Shown: piece by piece, positions 9,016-18,214 of the stretch
Position numbering within the stretch: position 1 is the first letter of the stretch
Layout: every line of letters starts with the position of its first letter
Program-made: the position numbers and the translations under genes
Source of the DNA: Aurantiochytrium sp. KH105
Taxonomy: Eukaryota; Sar; Bigyra; Thraustochytrida; Thraustochytriidae
Length of the DNA: 64,000 bases
Direction of reading: 5' to 3'
Assembly (NCBI GenBank): GCA_003116975.1
Contig: BGKB01000163.1
Span: 94,545 to 158,544 of the forward strand
The notes under the pieces: generated by a model
Told to the model about the DNA's origin: nothing
Seen by the model: the letters and a program-made list of their open reading frames with translations, nothing else
Database searches by the model: none

Positions 9016-11099
9016 TTTGGAAAAGCAGAAGAAGAAATAGAGCATCAAGAAACAAAAAGAAATGGCTGCGTCAAGAAAAGAAAGCCTGAAATCGCTGCCG
9101 CAACATCAAAAAGAAAGAATATTATTTCCCCTTCTTTTTTGACAAAGCACTTGACAAAAGAAGCACCCCAAAAACGTTTTCAACTGCTGTTGTATCTGCA
9201 GACTTTCGATCAAAAGGTGCTGCGCCCCCTTCCCTCCTCCCCGCTTTCCAAACTTGAACGTGACGTGCCGCAGCGTGCTGAGGTTAATGATTCTATCAAT
9301 CTTTTTTGTCCAAAGAGAAGCGAAGGGTAAAAGGAGGAAGCGGTGGGAACCGTGACTGGTCGTGAAGGATATACCAAAGTCCGTACCGAGCCGCCGATGA
9401 TGATCATGATCATTATGTCAGAAGCTGATCTGGGCGCCAGCAACGCAAGTGACAGTGAGCGAGCACTGCTTTTTTTCTTCTCCAACCCAAGCGAAAGTGG
9501 GCTAGTAATCCTGTCAGGACACGACAAGCGACGAACCATCTATCGGCTGGGCCGGTCAGACGCTGCTCGAGTCGCCGCGTATCGATCGATCGTCTAACAC
9601 TTTTTTCTGCGTTTCATTTCCATTTCCCTGGCTGATAGAAGTGAGAAATTTTGGCCCCATCACACCAACCAACAGGCTGCAACTCGAAACTGTCGTGCTT
9701 TGCGTTCTCCAGATCTGTCGCGAACCTCTCGCTCGTCAACGCATCCATTCTCCAGCACAGTGAGCCCCCCCCCGCCCCCCCCCCCTCCCCCCTCCCCTTT
9801 CATGCAGCATTAGTGCCCAGCATTCTCCGCCCGCCCATGGGACGATCCTGGCTGCTGCTGCTGCTGCTGCTGGTGCAAAGTTCAAAATCCAAACGCGTCC
9901 CACCGCTGGCTTCCCCAGACCCACTACGATCCCGCGAGCCTGCAACTCGCCCCATCGCAGCAACTCACGTCCACGCCCTCGCTGCCCACGCTCTCCGTCG
10001 CCGCGTTCTCGCCGCCAGCGTCCTCCTCCTCGTCGCCGTCGGCGCCGCAGCAGCTGCTGCTGCAGCAGCGCATGCGCATTCTTTCTTTGATTCGTTCTTC
10101 CTTCCTTTCCTGTCCGGCGGATCTTCAAGTTGGCATGGACACCGCCGGGACATCCGCGCGTTGTCCCAAGTCGCCGCGCGCGGCACGTGCCGCGTGATAT
10201 CCTCGTACTGCGGCCCGTAATATCCTCTCTTTGTGGGGTCCCCAGTCGTTATCCGCGGATATCCTCGCCTCGTCCCCGTTCGCGCCCGTTCTTCTCTGCG
10301 GCACTTACTCTGCAACTAACCATGGTAACTGCCAAGAGCGCGTGGAACGGTTCAGTGGAAGTCGGAAGCGCCGGCCGATGGAACGGAAAGAACGCGCCGC
10401 CGCCCCGCGCCAACCATGGCAACTTGAACTTGCACTTGCGCTTTGAATTCGAAGTCGGGCTTTTCCAAGAGCCACACTTGCGCGGCGCGCGCATTCTGCA
10501 CTTGCGGCTGGCCGCGCCCAGGTTCGAGAGTCTGCCACGTGCATGGGAAAAGCGAACGAGCGGAGCCGCCGGGGGCGGCCGGCCGCAAGTGAAGAATGCG
10601 CGCCGCGCAAGTGCGACTCTCGCCGCGCGCAAGTGGCCCAAAGGCGCCCCGCGCGGTCTGGCGTGCCCGCCCGGCGCGGTAGGAGGGCCTAGCGCCCGGC
10701 TACGGCGCGGCAGGGCCTAGCGTCCGTGCTGGCCAGACCAGGAACCCGCGCGAGCTCGGGCGGGCTCGTGCGGCGCGGCCGGCGGCGGGGCCCGGCGGGC
10801 GAGCGCGCGGGCGAGGCCGCCGCGCCTCTCTCCGCCGCGTGCTGCTGGTCGCCCTCGCGCCCTCCGCGCGCGCCGGCGCGGCTCCTGCAAGCAAGCCGCG
10901 TGCCCGGCACGCGGTTTGAAAAAACCTGCTCGGCCGGCTGAGCTTAGCTTAGCTAGCTTAGCTTAGCACTGGCTGCTTTGCAGCGGAGGCTCGTGCCCGC
11001 GCACCAGCGCCCGCTCTCGTCTCCGTCCGCTATTCCGCTCGCCGGCCGCGGCGCCCAGCGCGAGGCCGCGGCGCCCGTCCGCTGCTCCGCTCGCGCGGG
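9016..11099. promoter_or_regulatory. long intergenic region with CACTTGC/GCAAGTG arrays upstream of the RasGAP gene
   Basis: About 2 kb without a credible gene. It holds a poly-C tract (9767-9789), (CTG)n at about 9849-9873, CAG/CTG runs near 10045-10070, and several GATATCC-type words at 10195-10265. From 10421 to 10640 there are at least six copies of CACTTGC or its complement (10433, 10474, 10499, then reversed at 10585, 10607 and 10629). An (AGCTT)n run lies at 10940-10966. The GC content rises sharply after 10,580, as often near a promoter. Confidence 0.4.
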
Positions 11100-14000
11100 A
11101 TGGAGGGCTTCCTGCCGCGCGCGCCCGGAGGGCCTGCGGCGCCGGCGCCGGAACATGCGCTCCAAGGTGGACGTGAACAGGAGCTTGCACAAGCGCGGCG
11201 AGCACGTGCTCGCCAGGGCCGCGAGCAAGAGCTAGAGCACGCGCGAGAGCACGCTCACGCTCACGCTTGCCCGAGCGCCGCAGCGGCCGCGCCAGCGGCA
11301 GCAGCTGCAGCTGCAGCTGCAGCTGCCGCGCCAGGCCTCGCTGGTCGCGCGGGCTCGGCGCCGCCCGGTGTCATCGCTGCGGCGGCAGGGTCGTCGAAGA
11401 GGAGGGTCGCCCAGGCACGCGAGCCGCACGCCTCGAGCAACGGCGCCCAGTTGTGCAAGACCAAGATCGCCTCGCACGGCGGCTTCGGTGGCATGCACCG
11501 CGAGGGGGAGGCGGGGGAACATGAAGAGGAGCACGGATATCTAGATGGAGAGAACAATGGCGAAGAAGAGGAGGAAGAGGTCGATACGAGCGATGAGGAG
11601 GGCGTGCGGCCTTACGAAGAGGAGGATCTGCCCTTTCCAGACCTGGGCTCGCCACGCGCTGACGAAGCGAACAGAGAAGATTGCGGACTTCGCACGGAAA
11701 ATGGCAGCATGGCCTCGATGCAAGCCGAGGTCGAAGAGGGACGAAAATGGGTCGCAACCGCAAAGACCCACAGAGAAACGTGCGAAGAAAAGCGCCAGCA
11801 CGAGGACATCGACATCTCAAGGAGAGCGAGCCTCACACGCGCCCTCGAGGACGCGCAGCAGGCTCTCGCCTCGTGGTACGCATTCAAGGCCCACTTTGAC
11901 CGCATCTCACCGTTGGGGCGAACGGTCGATGGCGCCGTGCCTTCGCTCGCAGGCCGTCGTCGCAGTTCCGGCTTTGCAAATGTCCTTGGCCCCACACGCA
12001 AGCGATCCTCGGGTCTGCACGGCGTCATCAATGGCATCAAGAGCTTGACGCCTCGTCATCGTCGCCAGTCATCCACGAGCTCTGGGTCTGGAGCTGGTGG
12101 CTTGCAACTGTTCTCATCGGGGTCCAACTTCAGCGTGCACAGTAGTGCTAGCAGCATTAGCAGCACCAGCTACACCACCAGTTCTCATGGTGCCGCTGGC
12201 CTTGGAGCGAGCGCCACTGCTGGGCACGACACAAACCCAAAGGAGGTCCACTCTCACGCTCAGCAAGTTCCACAGACGGTTGGACGGCGCATGCAAAATC
12301 AGCTACGCGCCACCGGCTCGTTCACTTTCGGGGTCACCGCCTCGTCATCTTTGCCTTCGCTCGGAGTGCTTAGCCGCGGAAGTTCAACGAACAGCGAGAG
12401 CGGAAGCGCAGTCTCCGGTGCAAGTCCTACTCATCGGGCTCGGCGAGACTCTGGACCTCGCCACATGCGTGGAACGAGCGACGGCGCAGAATACGCCACC
12501 GGGCTCGGGCTCGCGCGCTCGCTCGACGAAGACACGGCCACAAAGATGGATGCTCTTCTTGATGAGGCGCGTTTCCGGGCCAATCACGCCACCACTGCGC
12601 CCGTGCCTGATTCCGCCGATGATGTGGCCGACGTCATTCGGGTCTCGCGACGCGGGAGCACGAACGCGGCGCTTGTTTCTGCGCCCCCGTCCGGCGGTGT
12701 CACAGACGAACGTGCAGAGGGCGTCCCTCGAGGAGTGCTGAGCCGTCGCTGGCGACATAAATTGCAGGCTTGCGACTTTGCTCACCTCCTATTTCTCTTT
12801 CAGTGGCACCCTCAGTTTGCGCGTGTGGCGCTCTTTGACACATCCTTCAAGTCAAGTTCAGAAACGATTACAGTGCGCAGAAACTTGTGCAAGCTGCTTC
12901 TCACAAAGCTCTGGCATCGCCCCGACGCGTCCATGGCCCACAGGTGGGCCATTGCCAGCGTCACAGGCCATGCTTTGCTGCAAGAGTTCAGCACGAACCC
13001 AGAAATGCCGCTCCGTAGCACTTCAATTGCTTCGAACCTCCTCTCTGAAATTGCGGCGCAGCCTCTCTGCGTAACGGCGATCAATCGCGCCATTAAACCG
13101 TATTTGGACCGTGCTCGCAACAACGATGCGTCCGTGGCTACTGCTGTGGACTTGGCGCGTCACATTCTCGATGCACTGCTTCAGGCCGAGTTTCCGGCTG
13201 TTCTTCATGATGTTTGTCGTCAAATTGGCCGTCTTGCAGCTAATCGATATCAACGCGTGCATCTCGTCGCAGGTCTCTTTTTCTTTTTGCGCTACGTCAA
13301 TCGTCAGGTCGCTACGGCAGCCATCGACCCTTCAAGCTCGCGCGAGCGTGACCAACGCTTCATGAATGCTGCAAGTCTTTTGCAGACTCTATGCACGCGT
13401 GCTTCTACCCCCGGTGCGCCATCCTCCCCTTCATCATCGCAGTCTTCCTCGTCCTCTTCCACTGCGCCTTCGCCTTTGCCCTCATCCTCGTCCACGACTG
13501 GATCGTCGACAACAGTTTCGCAATCGCAGCAGCAAGACCAACAGCATCATGAAGCGGAAACAGTGGCCAAGTCAGATGAAGGCACGGAAGCAACCCGTGA
13601 ACGCGAGGAGGCCTTCTTGTCCGAAGCGGTCTCCAAGTTGCACGCGCTCGTTGACCGTCTTTGTGTTGCGCCACACGCCATCACATTTGCGCAGTCTCAC
13701 GCACGCGCCGAAACCCTATTGGACCTAGAACGCACCCTGCGATTCGAGCGGACCTCATCACCCGTAGGCCAAATGGCACCAACCGTCGATTTGCCTGAAA
13801 GTTGTGTCACTCTTTCCTTTGTGGACCTGCAACTCCTTGCAAAGGTTTCTGACGCTATGATTAAACCTCTTCGAGGAGGGAAAAATGGTGACGGAAGTGT
13901 GGATCTTTCTCTGCGGTCACCAGCATGTGTGGGCGTTGACATGGATTCTTTTGCGAAATTTGTCAAGCCTCGGCTGGTAAGCCTCAAAGCTTTCGCCGCC

Positions 14001-14228
14001 CCTGGTCAAAAGGACGCAGACAACCTTTACATTGACTACAAACCCCTATGGGTGCACGCGATGCCCATTTCTGCTCACTTTGCGTCACCTTTATCTTCGC
14101 CTACAAACTCCCCACCCACTTCACCATCAGGGAGTACCCTTGGTGTCGTGGACACCGCCTCCTTTTCGCGAGAGGCTCAGTATGCTCAAAAAATGCGCGT
14201 CGCCTACGACTCGCTTTTGTTGCTGTAA
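11100..14228 (+). CDS. RasGAP-domain protein
   Basis: 1,042 aa, single frame. The first 550 residues are low-complexity: an Ala-rich run encoded by CAGCTG repeats, an acidic stretch (GEEEEEEVDTSDEEG), and Ser-rich segments. Residues about 575-770 match a Ras GTPase-activating domain. The block LRSTSIASNLLSEI carries the likely arginine finger (Arg639), and GLFFFLRYVN holds the FLR motif (Arg731). In typical RasGAPs FLR is followed by PAI--P; here that part is NRQVATAAIDP, so the signature is partly degraded. A second Ser-rich insertion follows at about 775-820. It probably switches off a Ras-type GTPase at a membrane. The N-terminal start is uncertain because the leader is low-complexity. A splice-acceptor-like pyrimidine tract ends at 12803, but the frame reads through it. 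Confidence 0.72.
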   Translation: MEGFLPRAPGGPAAPAPEHALQGGREQELAQARRARARQGREQELEHAREHAHAHACPSAAAAAPAAAAAAAAAAAAPGLAGRAGSAPPGVIAAAAGSSKRRVAQAREPHASSNGAQLCKTKIASHGGFGGMHREGEAGEHEEEHGYLDGENNGEEEEEEVDTSDEEGVRPYEEEDLPFPDLGSPRADEANREDCGLRTENGSMASMQAEVEEGRKWVATAKTHRETCEEKRQHEDIDISRRASLTRALEDAQQALASWYAFKAHFDRISPLGRTVDGAVPSLAGRRRSSGFANVLGPTRKRSSGLHGVINGIKSLTPRHRRQSSTSSGSGAGGLQLFSSGSNFSVHSSASSISSTSYTTSSHGAAGLGASATAGHDTNPKEVHSHAQQVPQTVGRRMQNQLRATGSFTFGVTASSSLPSLGVLSRGSSTNSESGSAVSGASPTHRARRDSGPRHMRGTSDGAEYATGLGLARSLDEDTATKMDALLDEARFRANHATTAPVPDSADDVADVIRVSRRGSTNAALVSAPPSGGVTDERAEGVPRGVLSRRWRHKLQACDFAHLLFLFQWHPQFARVALFDTSFKSSSETITVRRNLCKLLLTKLWHRPDASMAHRWAIASVTGHALLQEFSTNPEMPLRSTSIASNLLSEIAAQPLCVTAINRAIKPYLDRARNNDASVATAVDLARHILDALLQAEFPAVLHDVCRQIGRLAANRYQRVHLVAGLFFFLRYVNRQVATAAIDPSSSRERDQRFMNAASLLQTLCTRASTPGAPSSPSSSQSSSSSSTAPSPLPSSSSTTGSSTTVSQSQQQDQQHHEAETVAKSDEGTEATREREEAFLSEAVSKLHALVDRLCVAPHAITFAQSHARAETLLDLERTLRFERTSSPVGQMAPTVDLPESCVTLSFVDLQLLAKVSDAMIKPLRGGKNGDGSVDLSLRSPACVGVDMDSFAKFVKPRLVSLKAFAAPGQKDADNLYIDYKPLWVHAMPISAHFASPLSSPTNSPPTSPSGSTLGVVDTASFSREAQYAQKMRVAYDSLLLL

Positions 14229-14798
14229 CATTTCAAAACCACACTTAACGGGTCGACCACTTTGTGCACGACAAGCGTGCAAAGGTCCAGGTCCGCACAC
14301 ATATATTTCATTCATTAGCCAATAACGCCATCCTCTTATCAATACGTGAACTGCTGCTTGCAAAGATTCAATAAACCACTAACAGGCTTGCTCGCCCGCA
14401 AGGCAATTCTCTTTGCAGGTGGAAAATGTCTCGAATCGAGCCTGACCCTCTCCCCTTCCCCCTTAGGAAATCCTCAAGATCTTGCACGACAGAAACTGAG
14501 AATGATCAGCGCACGATTTGCTCAACGACTCGAAGAGGCTCGAGTTTTTGCCGCCACTGAACCGAGGAATTCATTTGCTTCCTCTGTTATCATGTCGTTG
14601 GTGGCTTTTTTCTTCGCTTTTCGTCTTCTTTTCTTTGTCTTTGTCCTTGTCTTTGGCGAGTGAGGGAGGGAGGAAAAGTTGGTTGGATCGAACGGGCAAT
14701 GTTGACCCCTCGACTGGATGAACAAAAAGACATGGTCATTCACGACTATGCGCTACGCTGCGCCAAATCATTTGAATAAGTTATGCTTCATCCATTTT
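14229..14798. other. intergenic space between convergent genes
   Basis: Holds the 3' flanks of the RasGAP gene and the acidic membrane-protein gene. It has a pyrimidine-rich T/C tract near 14605-14660. I see no gene. Confidence 0.4.
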
Positions 14799-15731
14799 TT
14801 AAAAATAGAGGTCCTCCTCATTCTCGGGAACGGGCCCGAGTCCCCCACTCGAGTACCGTATGTAATGGCTCGGGTACCCACTGGCCGCCGCACTTGAATG
14901 GAGTCCACTGCCACGCGAGCTAGACCCTGCCATGCTGTGCATGCCCATCCCGACGCTCGAGCGTTTCAAACGGCCCAAGTATTCATCCCGAGCAGCGCCA
15001 GGGGCATCGTGCAAATCAACGCGACGCTGTACAAAGGTGCGAATCGTCTCGAGCTCAGCCTCGTTCAAGTTGTGCTCAATCATTGTGGATAATCGTGGAT
15101 TGTAACTTGGGCGCGCCGCGAGCATGCCGAGCCCACCCAGGAATACCATTCCCAGGAACCTCACAAAGTCTATGTTCACTATCTTGGAGGCAACGTAAAG
15201 CCCGATGCCAATGCTCGAAAACATGACCAGACTATGGCCCCAGGCTCCGAGCTGCGCCTCCCAGGCAGCCTGGCGCGGGGATTCATACTCTGCGTCCTCT
15301 GCGTCCAGATCAAAGTGCACGCGGCCCGACCCCTGTCTCCTGCCATTCCCGCGAGGTCTTGGCCCGGCAAAATATTCCTCGTCCGAGGTCGCCTCGTCGC
15401 CCATCTCTTGCTCCAAGCTCGAGTTTGCGTCTTCACTACTTGGGACGCGCCTGCGCATGCCCGGCGCCAGCTCGGCGTCAAGGTCCCCGACGCCGCGCAG
15501 GGAGGGCGAGTCCTCGAAGTCGTCGTCCTCGAGGTCGTCGTCCTCGTCGTCTTCCTCAACGTCTTCCACGTCGACGTCTTCGCGTTCTGAGATCACAGGG
15601 CGCAGCGCGGCGATCGCGCCGCCCTCCCCCGCGCCCTCCTCGTCCTCCTCGCGCCCCAGCTCGGGCTCCAGCGCGGCGAGGAGGGCTCGCTCGTGAGCGC
15701 CTCGCCCGAGGTCATCTTCATCGCTGTCCAT
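14799..15731 (-). CDS. acidic two-pass membrane protein of unknown function
   Basis: 310 aa from the ATG at 15731 (MDSDEDD); the frame is open further upstream, but only from a GTG. The N-terminal 110 residues are strongly acidic (EDVDVEDVEEDDEDDDLEDD). Two hydrophobic segments follow, about 175-195 (SLVMFSSIGIGLYVASKIV) and 200-218 (FVRFLGMVFLGGLGMLAA), separated by only a few residues, so they form a hairpin. The tail is Ser/Gly/Tyr-rich. I recognise no family. The gene is divergent from the RUS gene to its right. The even coding quality and hydrophobic hairpin argue that it is real. Confidence 0.6.
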   Translation of the reverse strand: MDSDEDDLGRGAHERALLAALEPELGREEDEEGAGEGGAIAALRPVISEREDVDVEDVEEDDEDDDLEDDDFEDSPSLRGVGDLDAELAPGMRRRVPSSEDANSSLEQEMGDEATSDEEYFAGPRPRGNGRRQGSGRVHFDLDAEDAEYESPRQAAWEAQLGAWGHSLVMFSSIGIGLYVASKIVNIDFVRFLGMVFLGGLGMLAARPSYNPRLSTMIEHNLNEAELETIRTFVQRRVDLHDAPGAARDEYLGRLKRSSVGMGMHSMAGSSSRGSGLHSSAAASGYPSHYIRYSSGGLGPVPENEEDLYF

Positions 15732-16359
15732 GGCGGCAGCCTGCGACGGCCGGCGTAGGCCCGGCGCCTCGCGCAAGCCGCGCCCGCGCAGCACTGCCCG
15801 CGCGAGACCCTCCCGCGCGCGGCGCCCGCGCCCCCCCCGCCGCGACCTCGCGCAAGCCGCGCCTCGCGGCCAAGCAGAACTGCTTTGCCCTCGACCCGGC
15901 CTCGCTCGCCGTCGACCTCGACCTCGACCTTGCGAGGAAGGAGGAGGAGGGCGGCCGAGGCGAGGACGGGACCCACGAGGCCCACGAGGCCGGCGACGAG
16001 GAAGACCACGGGCGCGCGGAGAGCTTGCGAGAGACTGTCACCGGAGAAGCCCGGCTTTCGTCAACGACGACGCGTAGCGCGGAAGTGGGCTCGCAAGGCA
16101 GTCGCATACCATATCCGCCCTTCTTCGCGCAGAACGAAGCTCGCGGCGTTCAAGGATCGTGAGTGTGCGCGCTCGGCCAGCGACGAGACAAAGTCCGGCT
16201 GTTTGCGTTGGCTTCGATTACGGGGGCGAAGTCAGTCCTCCTTTGCTTTCGCATCGGCGTGTCGAGGGATTTGCAAGTTGCCACGAGAAATTTTCGTTCT
16301 TGTGTTTGTAAATATATACCGAGGCTTGCGAACAAGCATTGCATGGAGTGCGCGTGAGA
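15732..16359. promoter_or_regulatory. divergent intergenic region
   Basis: Separates the acidic membrane protein (left) from the RUS gene (right). The left half is very GC-rich. The right half, from about 16200, is more A/T-rich, with TATATAC at 16312-16318 about 45 bp before the RUS start. Long overlapping frames here have GC-rich low-complexity translations and are not called. Confidence 0.35.
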
Positions 16360-17550
16360 ATGACTAGGTCTGCGATTGTATTGCACGATGGCGTACAGGT
16401 GGGACATGGAACTGCGCCACAGCGGCAAATGATACTGGCATGGATATGGTCACTCTTTGTGCCAGATGGGTATCCTGCAAGCGTTGAGGACGACTATGCG
16501 TGGTTCCAGGCATTCGACAGTCTACAGGGCCTCTGCAGCTACCTTCGAGGCGTCTTGAGCACCAAGGCAATTCTCGCAGGTCTTGGCGTAGGCGCCGATG
16601 CAGCAGATGCCATGGCAGCAACGACCCAGTGGGTATATAGGGATGGCGCTGGCATGCTTGGCGGCCTCTTATTTGCCTGGGTAGGTGGTGGCCGCTTTGA
16701 TCGAAACGTCAAGGGCTGGCGGCTCTTTGCCGACCTGGCAGTGGACCTCGCCCTCTCTCTCGAATTACTTTCGCCGCTCATGTGCGCCGCGAACGACCGC
16801 ACCTGCTTCACAGCGCTCATGTGTGCAGCCAATGTGCTCAAGGCCATGTGCGGCATCGCAGCGGGAGCAACGCGGGTGGTGATTACAAATCACTTTGCAC
16901 GCGATGGCAATACTGCCGATGTCCAGGCCAAGGAGGGGTCGCAAGAGACACTCGTAAACTTAATTGGCATGGCAAGCGGACTCCGCCTCGCTCAGTTCGT
17001 TGACGCACATGCCGAATGGGAGTGGCTTCCGTGGATGGTATTTGTGGCGCTCACTGCAGTCCATGTACTTGCAAACTATTTTGCCGTTCGTGCGCTGCAC
17101 TTGCGGCATCTCAACTCGCATCGTCTCTCGCTGCTACTCTTAGCTTTCGCATTTGAAGAAGACAAGGCAGACATGTCTCCTCGAGCCATCAACGCTCTCG
17201 AGCCCGTGGTTGGCAGTGTTTTTGATCCGGCTTACCGCGTCACAATTGGCGTCGACCCTTCAAATGACGCAAGCGCTCTTGAAGAGCTCTTTTCACACAC
17301 ATGTGTGGCACTCCCTGCACGATCTTCGTGCTCATCTCCACCAGGTGAGATCCGAATCGCCCTCGGCGAAGATGCAACTCCCAAAGATATAGTCACCGCA
17401 ATCGCCAAGGCTGCTCTGGGATCAGCGCATTCGGCTAGCGCCTTTGTCGACCGTCTCGAGCACCTCGGCTGGCGTCTTTCTCATGTTTACGTACCTGATC
17501 TCAAATTTAGGGTGCGCTTTACAGACACCACAAAGACAAAGACAAGCTGA
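16360..17550 (+). CDS. RUS/DUF647 family protein
   Basis: 396 aa starting at ATG 16360; the frame is open 21 nt further up, but only from TTG. The DUF647 core spans about residues 20-260. Diagnostic blocks are SLFVPDGYPASVEDDY, WFQAFDSLQGLCSYLRGVLS, TQWVYRDGAGMLGGLLFAW, KGWRLFADLAVDLAL and HFARDGNTADVQAKEGSQET. Several segments are hydrophobic, in line with a membrane location. Plant relatives (ROOT UV-B SENSITIVE) act in plastids in UV-B and vitamin B6-related responses; the animal relative is RUSF1 (C16orf58). The role outside plants is little known, so function is not assigned. Confidence 0.9.
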   Translation: MTRSAIVLHDGVQVGHGTAPQRQMILAWIWSLFVPDGYPASVEDDYAWFQAFDSLQGLCSYLRGVLSTKAILAGLGVGADAADAMAATTQWVYRDGAGMLGGLLFAWVGGGRFDRNVKGWRLFADLAVDLALSLELLSPLMCAANDRTCFTALMCAANVLKAMCGIAAGATRVVITNHFARDGNTADVQAKEGSQETLVNLIGMASGLRLAQFVDAHAEWEWLPWMVFVALTAVHVLANYFAVRALHLRHLNSHRLSLLLLAFAFEEDKADMSPRAINALEPVVGSVFDPAYRVTIGVDPSNDASALEELFSHTCVALPARSSCSSPPGEIRIALGEDATPKDIVTAIAKAALGSAHSASAFVDRLEHLGWRLSHVYVPDLKFRVRFTDTTKTKTS

Positions 17551-18214
17551 CTGACTGACTGAACTCAATAAGAAAAAATATTGACACCATCTTGCTCACA
17601 GAGAGGTAATTTGCTGTGCGAGACGGACAAGGCAAGTGCCGTCCGTACTCATTCTCTGCTTGGCTGGAACGTCATTGCGATTGATTAGATGACATCCTTG
17701 CACGCAAACCTGTCGGCTCTGCATCGCTGTTGACAACTGGAATCCATAGCGACGCAAGGAAGAAGAAGACCAAGAAGAAAGTTTTCTTCCAACGCCAAAG
17801 TCTCGAAGCCCGCAACCGCGCGCGCGTTCCCCTCTCACTGTAAAGTCAATACGCGGACGTTGACAGAGGCAAGTCAACTTCCTGCCCTGCAAAAGCCAGA
17901 TCGACGGCGCGCGTCCAAACCGTCAATCGCTTGATCGATCAACAGTCCACGATCTCGATCTCACCGTCGCACTGCTCTTGACGCTCGCGCGGACGCTTGC
18001 GCGATCGCTGCAGCAGGCGGATCACCCGACCAGGGCATCGCCACGGACACGCACGCGAGCAGAGCTCGCCTCGACGGAGTCGGTGGCGAGCTGGGTGGGG
18101 GCATCGATCGGATCGCCTCGGCAGCCTGGCAGAGGACGCGCGGCAACGGCGACGCCGGCCGCTACGGAGACTCACTGTTTGGCAAGTGGTATCAGGGGCT
18201 AGAGCACCATCACC
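17551..18214. other. intergenic region between two plus-strand genes
   Basis: Begins with GACTGACTGACTGA just after the RUS stop. Nothing recognisable is coded. The last 270 bases are GC-richer and should hold the promoter and leader of the next gene. Confidence 0.35.

Noticed and set aside
9651-10220. 189-codon plus-strand frame
   Set aside because: Translation is low-complexity Ser/Pro/Leu/Ala over CTG and poly-C repeats, with no recognisable domain.
12770-12803. Possible splice acceptor inside the RasGAP gene (pyrimidine tract ending CAG)
   Set aside because: The frame is open and coding-like on both sides, and no matching donor restores a better protein.
15359-16162. 267-codon plus-strand frame over the acidic membrane protein
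   Set aside because: Arg/Pro/Ala-rich translation is the antisense of acidic codons plus GC-rich promoter.
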